Source: Hofstenia miamia
Lineage: Eukaryota > Xenacoelomorpha > Acoela
Assembly: GCA_004352715.1 (NCBI GenBank)
Contig: SCFE01000027.1
Coordinates: forward strand, 2,372,850-2,436,849
Direction of reading: 5' to 3'
Length of the DNA: 64,000 nucleotides
Each line of letters opens with the position of its first letter. Position 1 is the stretch's first letter. Both the position numbers and the translations under genes were made by a program. The notes under the pieces are model-generated. The model was not told the DNA's origin. It saw nothing but the letters and a program-made list of their open reading frames with translations, and searched no databases. Positions 32,341 to 45,232 of the stretch are shown here, piece after piece.

Positions 32341-33065
32341 AGTAGTTATATAGAGCGCTAGCCCGTCCCTATGGCACACCCTGAAGTTCTCATAACACCC
32401 CATTACTATTTTCCATGTGCAAATGAAGCGATTTGATTGGACGCCATCTAGTGACAAAATATTTTTGACAAAACTTAATTGAACAAATAAATTTTTTGAC
32501 AAAGTTTTTATTTTTTTGATTTCTAGGATTTAGGCAAAGTGATATAATTGAAGGCGATAAATATTTTTGACAAATGAAAATGAGCAAATTAATTTTTTAG
32601 ACAATTTGTTTAGACCAAAGCGAGAATTTTTTTGATTTCTAGGATTTAGGCAAACTGATATTTTTTCTACCACATTTCACTTAAAGCACTCTTGTTGTAA
32701 CAATGTTTAAACATGCAATGTAATGTTTTAAGGAAAACAATTCATAGATCTAAAACCCCAAATATTTCAAATGAAATATGATGTATGATTTGCATTAGAG
32801 CGTGTTTCTAACCACATTAATATTGATCAAAACAAATATGCAAGAGGTGGAAAACAACAATTTCTTTAGCAATTGCGTGTAAATTGTAAAAGCATACATT
32901 ACACAATGACTTTGAGTGATGAATTTCAGCATTGTACAATCTTCAAATTTCCATCTTCATTCTAAAATATGACGGCACTTCCACATTCACCCAGGAGTTG
33001 GCCGCCAGAAATGCATTAAGCCATTTATTTAATGTGGCTGGCTTTCCCCAGTAGGCCTATTGTTA
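32341..33065. mobile_element. Terminal arm of a long-inverted-repeat element (family R2)
   Basis: Starts AGTAGTTATATAGAGCGCTA and is nearly identical over about 725 bases to 49493-50217. Related, diverged copies lie in reverse at about 57640-58091 and 40950-41112. No ORF. Both arms start at the same point within an LTR, each flanked by GATGAG (or its complement), which looks like a 6-bp target duplication. Confidence 0.65.
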
Positions 33066-34065
33066 NNNNNNNNNNNNNNNNNNNNNNNNNNNNNNNNNNN
33101 NNNNNNNNNNNNNNNNNNNNNNNNNNNNNNNNNNNNNNNNNNNNNNNNNNNNNNNNNNNNNNNNNNNNNNNNNNNNNNNNNNNNNNNNNNNNNNNNNNNN
33201 NNNNNNNNNNNNNNNNNNNNNNNNNNNNNNNNNNNNNNNNNNNNNNNNNNNNNNNNNNNNNNNNNNNNNNNNNNNNNNNNNNNNNNNNNNNNNNNNNNNN
33301 NNNNNNNNNNNNNNNNNNNNNNNNNNNNNNNNNNNNNNNNNNNNNNNNNNNNNNNNNNNNNNNNNNNNNNNNNNNNNNNNNNNNNNNNNNNNNNNNNNNN
33401 NNNNNNNNNNNNNNNNNNNNNNNNNNNNNNNNNNNNNNNNNNNNNNNNNNNNNNNNNNNNNNNNNNNNNNNNNNNNNNNNNNNNNNNNNNNNNNNNNNNN
33501 NNNNNNNNNNNNNNNNNNNNNNNNNNNNNNNNNNNNNNNNNNNNNNNNNNNNNNNNNNNNNNNNNNNNNNNNNNNNNNNNNNNNNNNNNNNNNNNNNNNN
33601 NNNNNNNNNNNNNNNNNNNNNNNNNNNNNNNNNNNNNNNNNNNNNNNNNNNNNNNNNNNNNNNNNNNNNNNNNNNNNNNNNNNNNNNNNNNNNNNNNNNN
33701 NNNNNNNNNNNNNNNNNNNNNNNNNNNNNNNNNNNNNNNNNNNNNNNNNNNNNNNNNNNNNNNNNNNNNNNNNNNNNNNNNNNNNNNNNNNNNNNNNNNN
33801 NNNNNNNNNNNNNNNNNNNNNNNNNNNNNNNNNNNNNNNNNNNNNNNNNNNNNNNNNNNNNNNNNNNNNNNNNNNNNNNNNNNNNNNNNNNNNNNNNNNN
33901 NNNNNNNNNNNNNNNNNNNNNNNNNNNNNNNNNNNNNNNNNNNNNNNNNNNNNNNNNNNNNNNNNNNNNNNNNNNNNNNNNNNNNNNNNNNNNNNNNNNN
34001 NNNNNNNNNNNNNNNNNNNNNNNNNNNNNNNNNNNNNNNNNNNNNNNNNNNNNNNNNNNNNNNNN
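33066..34065. other. Assembly gap of 1,000 N
   Basis: Arbitrary-size scaffold gap. Apparent open frames through it are meaningless. Confidence 0.99.
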
Positions 34066-35080
34066 CTGTTGGTGATGAATATGAACTTTCACTCAGTCTT
34101 ATAATTTTGGTGTTGATTAATTCATTGAGGATCATATTATAATTGTCATTCAAATTCGCAGGTACTCTTCAGCATGGTAACCTTATTGGTTCATCAATTG
34201 TAGTAATTATTTTATGTGTTTCTCCTATTGCCTTGCCAACACAAATTTTACCAAAATTGAATATTTTGCTATGTTTGTTCAGAACTTTTACCAATGCCTT
34301 TTTCTCTTCTTTGTTAATGTGTTCATATTCACTATCCTATATTTTGTTTATTTGATAGTTTTGCTCCTCTTCCTTTTCTATTATGTTAATAGTTTTATCT
34401 ACCATTAGTTTTTCTGTCTTTATTCTCTTCCCTTTAATTTTCACTTTTTCTTTCTTTAGATTGATGGTATGGCTCATTGCATTCAATATCATCATAGCTC
34501 CTTTTCCTTCTTGTACTGTACATAGGCTAGATGGAATTGACAACTTCATTGTATTAACCCCTACCTGATCATATATCATTATTTTCATGTCTATTTTTTC
34601 CACCATTTCAATTTCACACATTTTCCAATTGTTTGGTAAAATTTTCATGTCTTGCATTAGTTTGAACATTATTGTATCATTTTCTTCCTCTTCATATGTT
34701 GTTTCTATCTCCTCCTGTACTGTTATCATCTTATCATTGTAGTTTATAATGCATCTGTTATTTGTCAAGAAATAATTCTCTAATATTATTTTGTATGGCA
34801 ATTGATTGTTCTCTGTGTTGATCACTTTGAAAGTCTGCTGGAACATTGTATTTGCTACTCTTATTGGTACATCCTGCAGCTGCCCTTTCACATCTACATA
34901 GTCTTCAGATGCATTTATTAGTTTATTTTTCTCATTATTCAAATGTTTCCTTTCAAATCCTATTTTTGCTGTGCAATTGTCAGTTATTATTGATATAACT
35001 GCTCCCATATCTATCATAGCATTGACCATACCACTATTAATCACAACGGCTATATTTTATCAGAGATGGTGCTCCCTCTA
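34066..35080 (-). pseudogene. Diverged pol: protease, linker and start of reverse transcriptase
   Basis: 35044-34337 is an open 235-residue piece: NAMIDMGAVISIITD at the active site, so the D-T-G is D-M-G; LPYKIILENYFLTNNRC as the second motif; and an acidic linker with SIPSSLCTVQEGKGAMMILN. Down to 34066 the next pieces read KIFNFGKICVGKAIGETHKI and NELINTKIIRLSESSYSSPT, the entry into reverse transcriptase, which is cut by the N gap. The catalytic Thr is lost, so the protease is dead even where the frame is open. Confidence 0.8.
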
Positions 35081-36780
35081 GTTTAAATTGTCAATTTCTA
35101 TAGATTGGGTTTCTTCATCATTTTCTTGCTCCTCCTCATTTTCAATTAGATCCTCCTCATCAAAATACACTTCTTCTTCTTCTATCCAATTGATTTGTCT
35201 TTTGCAATATCTCTTGGTATCTCCCTGCATATCTGGCATTTCAGGTCCTTTTGTTTTATTTGTTTAATTGTTCAATCCTTGAGTTATATTTTTATCATTT
35301 CCTCTCCTGATTTCTTATTCAGTGTTTTTCTGATTGATTTGCTAACCATAGGCATTGTGTTATTTACTACTGGCTTTCCTATCATTGACTTTTCATTAAT
35401 TCTTGCTTTGTTTTCCATCATTATTTGTATTGCTAGTCCTTTTTGAATCATTTTGTCTAACAAGTCATCTGCATCACATATAATCTGAAATTTTTGATGA
35501 ATCTCCTCTGGTAGGCCTTTGCAAATGTGTGAGAATAAATCATATTTTGAGTAGTTTTGTTCTCTTGAGCTGAGTTTTAGTAATCTTTCTACTTGCTACA
35601 TATAGTTTCTCAAGTCATCTCTGTTGTTCATTCTCATTCCATTTAACAACATCTGTTATTGACTTTTGAAACTCTAATTATTGTAGTATTATTTTTTTTG
35701 TAATTTGTTTTTGTCTGTATATCTAACACTAAATAATGTTGGTATGCTGCTCTGCTTAGATATAATGGAAACCTTGCTGCTGCTTGTTGTTGTGTCACTT
35801 TCTTCTCTTTCATACTCATTCATTAAATGTTGGTGAGTAATTGTCAACTCTCCTTTTGAGCTTAGGCAGTACATACAGATGTGTTGTTGTCTTCATCTTC
35901 TGCTAGTATCATATTTTCATATGTTTGTTTTTTCTCTATAGATCTTGCCCAATTTTCTTGTACTTGCTTTGTTATGTCTCCTAATAATTTTTCAATGAAT
36001 TTCTCTTCAGTTTGACTTTGTTTGTACTTATTCATTGGCGTATCTCTATAAAGTATTGCATTGTCTAGCTGTTGAGGCTATTCAACTATAGTATTTTCTA
36101 TTGTTTTGAGGTTTTCATCTCTTTTCTCTTCATGACCTAGTACAATTAACTGTATCTTGTCTTTCAAGTTATCAATTTCTATCTGTATGTTCATATTGTC
36201 TTCTCTAAGGTTTGCATTCTCCTTATGTAACTCTAATTTCTTTATTCACTTCAGTTAGTTTCTCTATCTGTTTTTGAAACAAGTTTTGTTCCCCATTAAT
36301 TGTATACTCATATCTTCTATGATTTTGTCAATGTGTTTCTCTTTTTCAGTATTTGCTACCTCCATTTCAAACATTCATTGTGTTAACTGTTCTATGCATA
36401 TTATTAACTCTTGTCTTTCTATATTATTGTTTTCAATAATCTCTGTTAATTGAACTATTGTGAGTTCACTGTTTAATTGTGCTGGTTGTAGCACTAGTTC
36501 TGTTGGAGATGGTTCACTTTGGGGGAACATTGTCACGTCTTGCATTTCCAGGGTTGTTTTGATTGGGGTTTTTTTTGAGTATTTGAATTGCTTCTTGTCT
36601 TCTTTTTGGAATATCCCATTATTGTATTCAGCTCAGTACTCCTTTGCTGGTCCCTTTCTACATTTTCTGTGTACTTAAGTAAGGTAGTGCTTATGTTCAT
36701 TTCCCTCTTCTTTGAATTCATTTCTTTTTGTAGACTGAAGCAATTTTCTTTGCACTAATTCTTGTTCCAGGTTTTTCCCA
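35081..36780 (-). pseudogene. Diverged gag (capsid-like region and N-terminal coiled coil)
   Basis: In shifting frames one reads QQQAAARFPLYLSRAAYQHY, VERLLKLSSREQNYSKYDLF and SHICKGLPEEI, which align with the gag capsid region at 22.9-23.5 kb. 35900-36500 is Glu/Asn/Lys-rich coiled-coil debris. Many stops and frameshifts. It lies directly upstream (minus strand) of the protease piece, keeping gag-pol order. Confidence 0.7.
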
Positions 36781-36888
36781 CTGTAAGGTTTTCTCCATAT
36801 TCTGAAAATAAACAACTATTTTACTCAAATATGTTCTTCCTTTGTTTCTCTCTCTCTTACACATGTTGGGCACCTGCAACAGTCACTA

Positions 36889-38200
36889 TGTACAATCTTG
36901 CCAACACTAATTCCAACTTAATTTAGATTGCTTAACCATAATTGTATTTAATTACAGTATTTAATGTATGACAGACTCCAAATACTATCTTTTTCTATGT
37001 TGTTGTTAACTGTATTAACTTAATTAATCTATCATTAGCTACACTTAATGATCTAACTAACAATAGCTGTTTTAGATTGAGAGTGAGAGATGGTATACAG
37101 GGTCAAAACCTGACTTGAAGCAATACACAAGAGGAGACTTGGTCTTTGTGAACAAATCCAGCTTTAGTTGGATAGCAAAGGAATTACCAATGGTTGACTC
37201 AGTGCATGGAACATTGTCTCAGAAAACATGTGTGTGTGATAACTTAATAATTTAGTGCATTGATTGTCCTTGTTATTGTTGCAGTTAAAATATAGGAAAG
37301 TAATGCAACATGGTGCTTTAGCTTGTTATAGTTCCCTACATATAATAACCCTAAAGATATAAAGGTACATGTTAGCCATTGATACATGTGAACAATCAAT
37401 GCAGTCTCCAATGAAACTAATTTGTATGTTGGTTTAATTTACTAACAGGCAATTGATTTATTAACCAAGAAAACTGATCTAAATAAAACATGGCTTTTCT
37501 AACAAGGGTAGATCCAATAATAATAATAACACTAACTGGTGAATAACAAACAATAGGAAAGCTATAACAAATAAAAATCCCTATCCTTACACCTAATCTA
37601 TAAGCACATCAAGTAAACAACAACTACCAGCTGCACCACACTTTTGAAAGGCTATTGTGTGCAGGCCATTCCAGACTTCCTTTAGATGTACTTGGGGACC
37701 ACCATCAAGAGTACTCTAGTGCTTGACCATTTAGCTTTCCATGTAATAAATAAATAAACCTGACAAGATAAAGAAGTAAATCCAATGAATTTCATTCATC
37801 ACCAAATAAAAATTTTATACTTTTACACTTGGCAAGTACCTGTTTAATCAATGTTGTTGACAATTTACTGTTTTTCCCCTTTTTTCTTCATCTACTGTCT
37901 ACACACATCAGCATTAATTAGCATTTGCATTTCAGTCTTTTGAAAGACAATTAAAATTTTACAAAATATTCCTTGAAGCAAATGAATAATTCATTGTTTT
38001 TATGGGATTTTATTTGCTTTGGTAATGAGAAATTGTAATAAATTTCACTCTAAATATTTATGAAGTTGCAAGACACAGGAGTTTTACTAAAATATTAAAG
38101 GATACATCAAATGTGTGATAATTGCAGCATATATGAACAAGTTAACCAACAGATAAGAGAACTAAGGATCAAAATATAGAAAAATCTATTTCCATCAATT
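36889..38200 (-). repeat. Probable 5' LTR of the diverged minus-strand element
   Basis: On the minus strand the region ends ...GATTGTACA at 36889, and what follows, TAGTGACTGTTGCAGGTGC, resembles the primer-site region TGGTGACCATGACAGGTGC at 47368. The interior (for example the GCATTGATTGTCCTTG block near 37258 and CAAGTACCTG near 37843) parallels the LTR-D copy at 39.8-40.5 kb. The far end is not precisely located. Confidence 0.5.
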
Positions 38201-38396
38201 TTACAAATTGACATATTAAAAATCAAAAGAATACATTGTAAGTAAGAACAAAATATTAAAAACTACCTAAGCAAATTATAAGCATTTCTTTAAAATTTAA
38301 TTATAATTTTAATTGTGGTAATATCTGAGTTTTTCCCTTCTTAGACCAAATATAAAGTTTTTTCAAGAGTTTGCTGTCAAGCATTTTTGCTCTTAG

Positions 38397-40808
38397 TGTA
38401 GAATCTGCACCAGGCTGTAATAGACTTAAGTTAGCTATTGTAACATCCTCTACCAGGCATTATCACCATTTATCCATTGTTACTTTATAACATTTGACTG
38501 TGTTATTGCGGGTAGGGATTTACTTATTGTTACTGCTTGACTAGTTTTTTCTGTTCACTCTTTAGGTGATGAAGCCATGCTGTAACCATTGTAACAATCT
38601 TCCTGTGGGCATTTGCCTGAAGCAGATCTCCACATCCAGCATCACCATTCGATCCAAGACTTGAGTGCCACTTCTCAGCTCAATCAAGATAGCCTATGTG
38701 TACCTTACATTAGCTCAGTGCTTACTCAAGGCATGACACAACTCGACTTAATCTCTATTGTGTGAAAGTGTTGTTTCTAATCGCAACCTGAATTGTTACT
38801 AGTTGTTCATTTAATATTACATGTAGCCATTACCAAAATATATTGGCTTGCTTAAATATATTTAGTTCAAACAACTTCCTAACCTACATTTATAATTTAC
38901 TACATGTACTGTCATTATATCAGTCGATTATGGGTCATTAATTTGGATCTAAAATAATAATAATATAATTCCTAGAGTTTGGTCATCCAACCATTTGTTG
39001 ACAATTAATTTATCTAATACATGTAGAGATGAAATGATAGTTGACTAATCGAGAGAAAACCCCTATCCTTAACCTAAGTGCACTTTCGTGATCTGGCACA
39101 GAGACCCTAGAATCGTTCCCTGTGATGTATCCAGACCACTACTAAACACTGCTCGATTAGCTAGACATTGTATTAAATATTCAAACCGTTAATAAGATGA
39201 AAAATAAGAATTCTCAGTGAATTTATTCAGCAACTTCAAAAGTAGTACCTGTCAATTCAAATTTAAACTTCTGCCAAGATGGTGGCTATAAAATAACGTA
39301 AAAATCATTTAGTCAAAAGTATTTTTATTGACAGAGCCAATTATCTCTTTTTTGACACATGTTATTTTCTTGGTTGCATATTACAAATTAATCTGAAATA
39401 ATAGCAATTGATTTAATTACAATATTTTTAATCATTTCTTTTCAATCTAAGTATCTTCTGCAACATTTGCAGCTTATTTCTATTTATTTGGATGATGCTA
39501 CACTATATCTTTAATTTTTCTAGTGACAATATTCTCTCATAAGTGAGTGAAATTCCAACCATTGTTCTGGTACTTTATTATTTAGTAATTTTTATTTAAT
39601 CTATTAATACTTGCCAATTAAATTGTAACCAATTTAGTAATGAAAGTTCCTTTTAGATCAATAGTAATGGATGACAGGGCCAAAGCCTTAAGCAGAACCA
39701 AGCAATCAAGAATTAATCAACATCTTGTGGTGATCACCAATTGCTATAAGAATGGCTGTAACTCATGAACTCTCTTAGTGGCAGTGCTTATGCAGTGTTT
39801 ACAATTGTTTGTCACCCTTAAAAATTTTGTACAATGATTGCTCTTGCTATGATTTGCAATAAAGGGAATTGCTCATTCTGACTGCTTTAGCTTGTTAATT
39901 GCTTTACATACAATTAACCCTAAATATAAATAGCTACATACTCCTGCATACATGTGAGCAATTAATGAGGAAAGCAGAAAGAAGATGTTGAAAGGTCCAC
40001 ACTTAATTAATTTAATAATTAACATGCAGTGTAATATAGATAATAGAGTGTTAATAGACAACTCATATGTTTAATAAGGTTTGTTATCCTCTAAGATAAT
40101 AACATAGTAGCCATCCAGCTGTTTTGTTGCATTTGCTATAAGTGTGAATGGATTGACAGGAAAGCTAAATAGTAAAAAATCCCTGACCATAGACCTAACT
40201 AACAGTCATACTTTCATGTACAAAACATCTGTTGAACAAAGATTTGGATGGAAGGCACAGCCCCAATTCAAAGCCTGATAAATGACTTTGGGGTTTCTGA
40301 GTAATAATTGTGTGCCACAATGCTTAGCTTTCTTTTCATTAAAGATTAAACCTGATTAATACAAAAATAAATCAAATTAATTTACTTCATTAATCAAATG
40401 TACTTTTGCACTGTATTTATAATAAAATTTGCAAACAACACCATGTACCTGTTTCTGTAATATTTCTTAGTTTTGCAAATTGTTATTAATAAGTAGGCAC
40501 TAATTAAGGATAATAACTAATCACAAAATAATTTTTAAGCTTTTCATATTTTTCATTCTTTTTTTTCACCATGTTTGTGAAGTTAATCACATGATGGAAA
40601 CCAACATGCATTGAGTTTTACTACATTTGTTACAAATGTCTATGCCTTTAAATTCTGCTGTGACAACAAACTAATTAACATTTTCTCCTCAGAATCTTCA
40701 CCAAAACTTGATCCAAATTAGCTTCACATTTACAATGATCAATTCAATTAACTTGTGTGATGAACATGAATTAATAAAAATATAAAATCACCAACTTTTG
40801 GAGCCACA
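38397..40808 (-). repeat. LTR-D solo LTR interrupted by a nested LTR-A
   Basis: Left end TGTAGAATCTGCACCAGG at 38397, right end GGAGCCACA at 40808 (TG...CA on either strand). Flanked by TTAG at 38393-38396 and TTAG at 40809-40812, a 4-bp target duplication. Without the nested element it is about 1.34 kb. Related to the other LTRs by a shared CAAGTACCTG/TATA region. No internal coding sequence, so it is a solo LTR. Confidence 0.7.
38439..39502 (-). repeat. Complete LTR-A solo LTR (1,064 bp) with 4-bp target duplication
   Basis: On the minus strand it runs TGTAGCATCATCCAAATAAA ... GCCTGGTAGAGGATGTTACA, so the two ends form a short inverted repeat (TGTARCATC). It is flanked by CTAT at 38435-38438 and CTAT at 39503-39506. 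Reference copy for the LTR-A family. Removing it with one CTAT restores the older LTR-D sequence. Confidence 0.9.
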
Positions 40809-40949
40809 TTAGATTTTGAATGTATGAAATTTTTCCTTCTATTCTTTATGTGTACTTAAGGCCATTCAAACACAGCTTATATTAACAGTGCAAACATCTT
40901 AAATAACATCCAAAAAACTTGATTGATAGAAACCTGCTTATTTCTGATT

Positions 40950-41112
40950 AGTTACAATTTTAAAATCTGGCATTAGTGAATTAAACTTCAGCAAAATATA
41001 GACTTTGTCAAAAACCCTTTTATCCTTATATGGCATCCAATAGAACCAATGCAATTTGCACATGTCAATATGGCATAAGAGTCATGAGAACTTCAGCATC
41101 TCCCAATGAGCA
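40950..41112 (-). mobile_element. R2 family fragment, reversed
   Basis: GACTTTGTCAAAAACCC and TATGGCATCCAATAG followed by CAATTTGCACATG match, in reverse, the arm starting at 32341. Diverged and short. Confidence 0.5.
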
Positions 41113-41841
41113 TTCTCTGTCAAATACTACTTTTAATATAAATATCTAGTAGTAAACAATAATTATTATATTACAAACTATAAGCAATATTTAATTAAAT
41201 AAAATATGAATGTTTACAATAAAACTAAAAATCTTGTTTATTCCTTATTTGTTTTTCCAATATGACGGTATAAGCAAGCTAAAATTCCCCCAATAAGCAT
41301 TGAATATCCAAACCATTCTAAGCATTTTGAAGGCATTGATGAATTTACAAAGTTCCACCAACCACCAGCTTTCATTATTTCCTAAATTACATATCCTGAA
41401 ATTATGTTAGAAATGAGTACAGAATTGTCATGAAAAAATAGTAAAATATTTTTAGTAGAAATACTGTAACCACAAAATGGAAAACTTAACTTTGTTGGGT
41501 GAAATAATTACTAGTAGTGATAGTTGACATAGACAATTTTAAGAGAATGATGTTACTAACACATTTTTTTAAGGTTATAGATCATTCATACACTCAAAAT
41601 TTAGTATTTTAGTATGTTATTTCTATCAACTTTGCTTCAGAAAAAATTGCTTAAAAATACATTGATGAATGACTACATTTGATTACATATGTTTGTATTT
41701 AATGTCTGCATGTAATTGTGAGAAATGTGGAAAATAGTCTTTTTACATCTTACATTTTAGACCCAATTTATTAGAAAAACTAAGCAAATTGTTGTGAATA
41801 AAAGCAAAGATTGAGTACCAATTTTCAATACTTTGCCTGAA
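41113..41841. other. No gene seen
   Basis: AT-rich, no coding frame and no repeat I can assign. Confidence 0.45.
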
Positions 41842-44185
41842 TGTAGAATCTCCATCCAGGCCTTATAATATTTGAACTAAATCTTTAATTTCTGATAAAC
41901 TTATTGGGAAAGAATGTAACTAATCACTGCTAGTAACTCACAATGGTTGTAATATCATAAACTTGAATTACTGACTAAAGCACAATTCACTATTTAGATG
42001 AGGATTCCCTGCAATGCTTCAACATTCTAATGGGCCTCTGCCTCAAACAGTTCTTCTAATCCTCAATTGATCTGCTGTGACATCTACTTTGGTTTATCAC
42101 CAACACCCAGCTCATTGGAAAATCATTATGTGTAAATTAACCTACATGTAGCATCATCTAAATCAACTAAGCTGCTAATGTCAAATCATGAAGAGAATAA
42201 GATCAAAGAAGAATTATGATTAAAAATGTTATAAAATTATACAATCAGTTTAGATTAATTTGCATTCTGCAACCAAGTAAAAATAAGTGTCAATTATGAG
42301 AGATTAGTATGTGTTGATAAAAATACCTTTGGCAAAACTGAAAGGACGAAATGACTTCCATTATTTTTAGCCGCCATATTGGCAGATAAAGAGTTTAAAT
42401 TTGAAATCAACAGGTACTTTTCCAAATTACTACAATAGATTTGAAACACTGTAAGCAATTGATAAAGAATTTTATTCAGAATTCTTACTTTGTTCTATTG
42501 ATATGGTTTGATTATTTAATACAATGTTAAGCTAAATGAGTTGTGTTTAGTAGTGGTCTGGATCCATCATGAGATCAATTCTAGGGTCTTTGTGCCAGAC
42601 CATGAAAGTGCACTTACATTAGGTATTGTGGTTTTTCTCTTGTTTAGTTGACTATCAATCACTTAGTGCATGTATTAAAAATAATTGATTCAAAATACAG
42701 TTGGATGACCAAAACCTAGGTATTATCTCTATACTATTTCAGATCCAAATTAGTGACTATAAAGTGACTGATAAAGTGACTGATCATGTACTAATTAATA
42801 AATGTAGGTTAGGAAGCTGCTAATTATTAAACTAGTTATGAAAGCCAATATATTTTGGTAATGGCTACATGTAATATTAATTAAGCAGCTAGTAACAAGT
42901 CTGGTTGCACATTCATGAAACACTTTTACAAAATAGAGTTTAAGTCTAATTGTGTCTTGTCCTGAGTACACATCTAGCTAGGATAGGGTACACATAAGTT
43001 ACATCATTGAGCTGAGAGGTGGAACACAACCAAATGGATCATTAGTGAATGAGTGAAACTGGTTGTGGAGATCAGCTTCAAGCAGATGCCCACTGCTGAT
43101 CATCAGAATAAATGCTGTATGGCTTTGTCACCTAAACAGAGAACAGTTAGATCTAGTCATGTTATGTTAACTGGAGTATGTGAAAGCCAAATAGTATCTA
43201 ATCAGTAAATCCCTACCTGCAAATATACAACCAATGTTATAAAGTAGCAAAGAGCAAACAGTAATGATGCCTAGTAGAGGATGTTACATACAGTCCTAAA
43301 TATGCATGACACAACTCAACTTATTTCTTTCATCAGATTGTGTAATTTGATTAGACTAAGAGATTTTAGAAACACTGATTGTGTTATGCAACCAGGAATG
43401 ACACTAGCTGCAAAATGAGAAATAATTACTCATAAAGATAATAAATATAATTGTTACTGACTGCCATCAGTGAAAAGCTATTTGGGAATAATTAAGTATT
43501 TAAAAAAACCTTCACAGCTTCCTATCCTACATATAATAAATAAGAAATAATAATAAACAATATCAATATTCACATTATTAATCAAATTATAGTCAACAAT
43601 TTAAATCTAAAAATGTTAATACAATTCTTACATTTGGCTCTCTAGCCATTTCTGAATTTGTTACTATATGTATTAACAAAATGAATGATAGCTAGCTAAG
43701 CAAGATGGAGAAAGGCCTTATTTGTACACCTAACTTAAATGTATTTCATTGTCAGGGGCATAGAACTTAGCATCATTCCCATTGTGGAATCCTGACCACT
43801 ACTTTACATGAACCACTTAGATATGCAATGTTGTTAAAAGTTCAAAATGTAAAAGAAATCTAAAATAATGAAAATTCCAAAGAATTTACTTCATCAATTT
43901 TACACTGAGGTACTTCTATTTATACTATTCATTAAACAAGTACCTGCTGTAGTAAAATTTTGAATTAACATAGACTTGTCTGTGTGTCCCAGGTAAAATT
44001 AATGAGGAGTGAATTCATTCTCAGATTTTAGTCAAATGTTTTGCTGACAGTCACTTGCTCATACATTTGATTATTAAATCTTAGTTAATCAATCATTATA
44101 AATACTATTTTAATTTTTCTTTTACATTTTCTTTCAAACTTAGTTCTTTCATCAATTAGCAGCTTATTTGATGGATTATGCTACA
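41842..44185 (-). repeat. LTR-C solo LTR interrupted by a nested LTR-A
   Basis: Left end TGTAGAATCTCCATCCAGGC, right end GGATTATGCTACA. Flanked by TGAA at 41838-41841 and TGAA at 44186-44189. About 1.2 kb after removing the nested LTR. Homologous, in the other orientation, to the LTR at 45233-47367. Confidence 0.85.
42147..43288 (+). repeat. Complete LTR-A solo LTR (1,142 bp) with 4-bp target duplication
   Basis: Runs TGTAGCATCATCTAAATCAA ... CCTAGTAGAGGATGTTACA. Flanked by TACA at 42143-42146 and TACA at 43289-43292. Inserted in the LTR-C at 41842-44185. Confidence 0.9.
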
Positions 44186-44189
44186 TGAA

Positions 44190-45232
44190 TATAAACATGA
44201 ATAGCCTTGGTTACATTTAAGACATGTTGAATTCAAGATGTGTAAAATGAATGCATAGATTTCTGTTAACTGTGTTGCTGTACACTGAAGGTAGTATTAA
44301 TTCCAACCACTTCCTATGGATGCTATGGTTTCTGTTCCATTTGTTTTCTTAAATTAGGCTCCTTTAAGTTTTGATAATTCTAGGTTTCAGCAAATGATCT
44401 ATGGTTTTGTTACTGAATGTGTTACCTTGAAAATTTGCAAAAGTCAACAATATTTGTTTGTTTTATAATTCCTATAATAAATTTAAGCAGGCTTTTAAAG
44501 TTGTTCAAAAATTTATGCAAAAAAACACCTTCAAGCTTTGAGGAAACAAATATATTAAATATCAACATTATGATGACTAGTTGACAGAATATTGCACTGT
44601 ATGGAATATAATTAACATTTTTGAATATTTTGATATGGTTTCACATTTGCCCAATAAGTAGGAGTCCAGTTGTGATAATCTGTGATACATGCAAAATACT
44701 TTTTTTTGGTTTAAGGGAACCTTAAACAATGACATGAACAGACCTAAATATTGTTGTTGCTGAGGTTAGATGCAGATTCAATATTCCTTTAAATTAGCCT
44801 TACACAGTAACTTTGGGCTATAGTGGATCACTTTCTATTGAAATTACTCTTTCTTAGTTTGCATTCTATTCTTTGACTATTGTGAAAATTTTGAGAGAGC
44901 TGAGCTTTGTATGTGATTGATAGTGATGTCAGCAGATTTTGAGCAAATGGGGGCCTAGAAAATTCCAGATGGTAAATTAATAATACTTAATATAAGGCCA
45001 TGAACTTTTAAAACTGGTAATTTAATGTGATTACATATACAAATTCATTGAAATATAATCCATTGAATACAAATAATTTTTACACAGGAAAACATTGGGA
45101 TTTCTTTTTTAACATATCAAATTTTCAGTCAATAATTGCCACATTCTCAGTTTCGATGAAAGAATAAAAAAATTGGTGAAGGTAATCTGTTAGTGTTAAA
45201 TTTCTTAAATATAATTTACACAGCACAGGTAG
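44190..45232. other. No gene seen
   Basis: About 1 kb of AT-rich DNA between solo LTRs. No coding signal. Confidence 0.45.

Noticed and set aside
39873-40061. Minus-strand open frame with Leu/Ile-rich segments
   Set aside because: Lies wholly inside a solo LTR (LTR-D), so a chance frame.
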